Positions 62,878 to 64,000 of a stretch of DNA of 64,000 nt are shown piece after piece. A model generated the notes under the pieces. The model was given only the letters and a program-made list of their open reading frames with translations. It was not told where the DNA came from and searched no databases. The stretch's first letter is position 1, and each line of letters opens with the position of its first letter. The translations under genes were made by a program, and so were the position numbers. The DNA comes from Distichodus sexfasciatus (Eukaryota; Chordata; Actinopteri; Characiformes; Distichodontidae): positions 499,901 through 563,900 of the forward strand of contig JAVGVS010000159.1 in assembly GCA_032718565.1 (NCBI GenBank), written 5' to 3'.

Positions 62878-62880
62878 TTA

Positions 62881-63826
62881 GTTTAGAAAATGATCTAAAA
62901 ACTCTTCAGTGATTAACAAAATTATGCTGTTACTGTTCAAAATGCAATTGTGCAAATGTAATTGTAATGAATTATGTCTGATTAGAAATGGCGAGAGCGT
63001 TATAAATGCAGTTACTACAGTGTTATTACTATGTTATTACTTGATTGTTGTAATCAAACCTCTAAATCTCTACAAAATTGTGAAACTAGTCACTTCTAAC
63101 TCAAAGAAGTGGGGGAATGGGAATGTTTTGCTAAAGGAGAAAGGGAGAGAGTTGTAGAATTTTTAATGAAGATTTATTCTGCCCAAGAATATAGTTTCTG
63201 TTTTTGCGAATAAAAACATGTGCAACACATTTAAACATTTATTAGTCCCTCACACATGCAATGTCTTGACTACAAATGATTGATTAAAAGTAGCTTATTA
63301 ATATTGATTTACAGCGATATTGTGTGGAAGCCTCAATGACAGATGAGTGGAAAATTTTTAATTCATTTTTTTGGCTGTTAATGTGGGCAAAACTACAGTA
63401 TTTTCTGTGGGCAGGACTCCGAGTACTCAGCCTTCTCCAAGGTTTTTTGGATGCAGTACTTTATACACTTTATAAAAAAACACCTGCATAGTATTTACAT
63501 GCACTGGTCATTAAATTAACAGAGTCTACCTTATTTTTGTAGAGTTTTGCAGAGTGAACAGTCACTTTCTGCAATCCAATCCATTGTACATTCCCTACTA
63601 GAAATGGGAATATCAAATCAAAATCCTGTCAGGTTTTAACCGACCTTTTTACTTAAACTGGTAAAGCAGAAATGATTCCAAACCGGTGGTGGATTTCCAA
63701 TGATTAAAGCAAAACTCTGGTCAGGACTGACATTCAAGTTCAAATCTAATCCTTCTAATCCTTGTGGCGCTAAAACTAGCAGGAACACAGAGAGAGAGCG
63801 AGAGATGGTGTTGTAAAGGAAATTAA
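62881..63826. other. intergenic sequence, no gene seen
   Basis: AT-rich, no gene or repeat recognised. Confidence 0.5.
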
Positions 63827-64000
63827 TAGAGCTGGGTTCAAAAAATCAATTCACTGTTCAATATCGATTCTCGTTCTTAAAATACGATAATGATTCGAAA
63901 ATTGGCGGATCGATCTTTTCCTGTGGCTATGCACTACTTCTCGCGACCGCGCAAGTAGAGCTATAAAAACGTGACACCGGCAAATAGAGCCATGGCTGAA
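63827..64000 (+). mobile_element. 5' end of a hAT transposon, cut by window edge
   Basis: The start TAGAGCTGGGTTCAAAAAATC, followed by AATATCGATTCTCG and AATGATTCGAAAATTG, matches the ends of common fish hAT elements. It is followed by TATAAAAA at 63962-63969 and an ATG at 63992 in good context (GAGCCATGG), so a transposase frame may begin here, but only three codons are inside the window. Confidence 0.6.

Overview
This is a vertebrate nuclear locus, almost certainly from a ray-finned (teleost) fish. The evidence is two split genes with GT-AG introns, a teleost-type stanniocalcin, and dense fish-type repeats: tRNA-derived SINEs, an L2-like LINE tail, a Tc1 remnant, hAT, PIF/Harbinger and TTAA-type non-autonomous DNA transposons, a solo LTR, and GATA/CA/TTC microsatellites. 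The sequence is AT-rich with a few CpG-dense patches. I cannot name the species.

Only two protein-coding genes can be supported, both on the minus strand. At the left edge is the first exon of an NK2-class homeobox gene, best read as nkx2.7 (NKX2-6 group); its homeodomain exon lies left of the window. At 22.8-29.6 kb is a complete four-exon stanniocalcin-1 gene (stc1) with a 251-residue reading frame, intact splice sites and a TATA box about 225 bp upstream of the ATG. Neighbouring NKX2-6 and STC1 genes are also found on human 8p21, so the window shows an old block of synteny and the synteny supports the nkx2.7 name.

Layout: 0-1.1 kb, nkx2.7 exon 1 and part of intron 1 with a SINE; 1.1-22.8 kb, intergenic, with a CpG-dense patch at 4.1-4.3 kb, a CTCF-type motif at 7.65 kb, an L2-like insertion, SINE copies, a solo LTR at 12.1-12.5 kb, a hAT element at 14.9-15.5 kb and a TTAA element at 19.3-20.4 kb; 22.8-29.6 kb, stc1, whose large first intron holds a hAT MITE, a long tetranucleotide array, a CRE and a 16-bp palindrome; 29.6-64 kb, a gene-poor flank packed with transposon remnants, several bounded by recognisable target-site duplications, ending in the 5' end of a possible autonomous hAT element.

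No undescribed multi-gene system is visible. The most useful points are the intact stc1 model and promoter, the candidate regulatory sites around the two genes, and the precisely bounded and nested transposons, especially a mosaic at 62.3-62.9 kb that combines pieces of three families.
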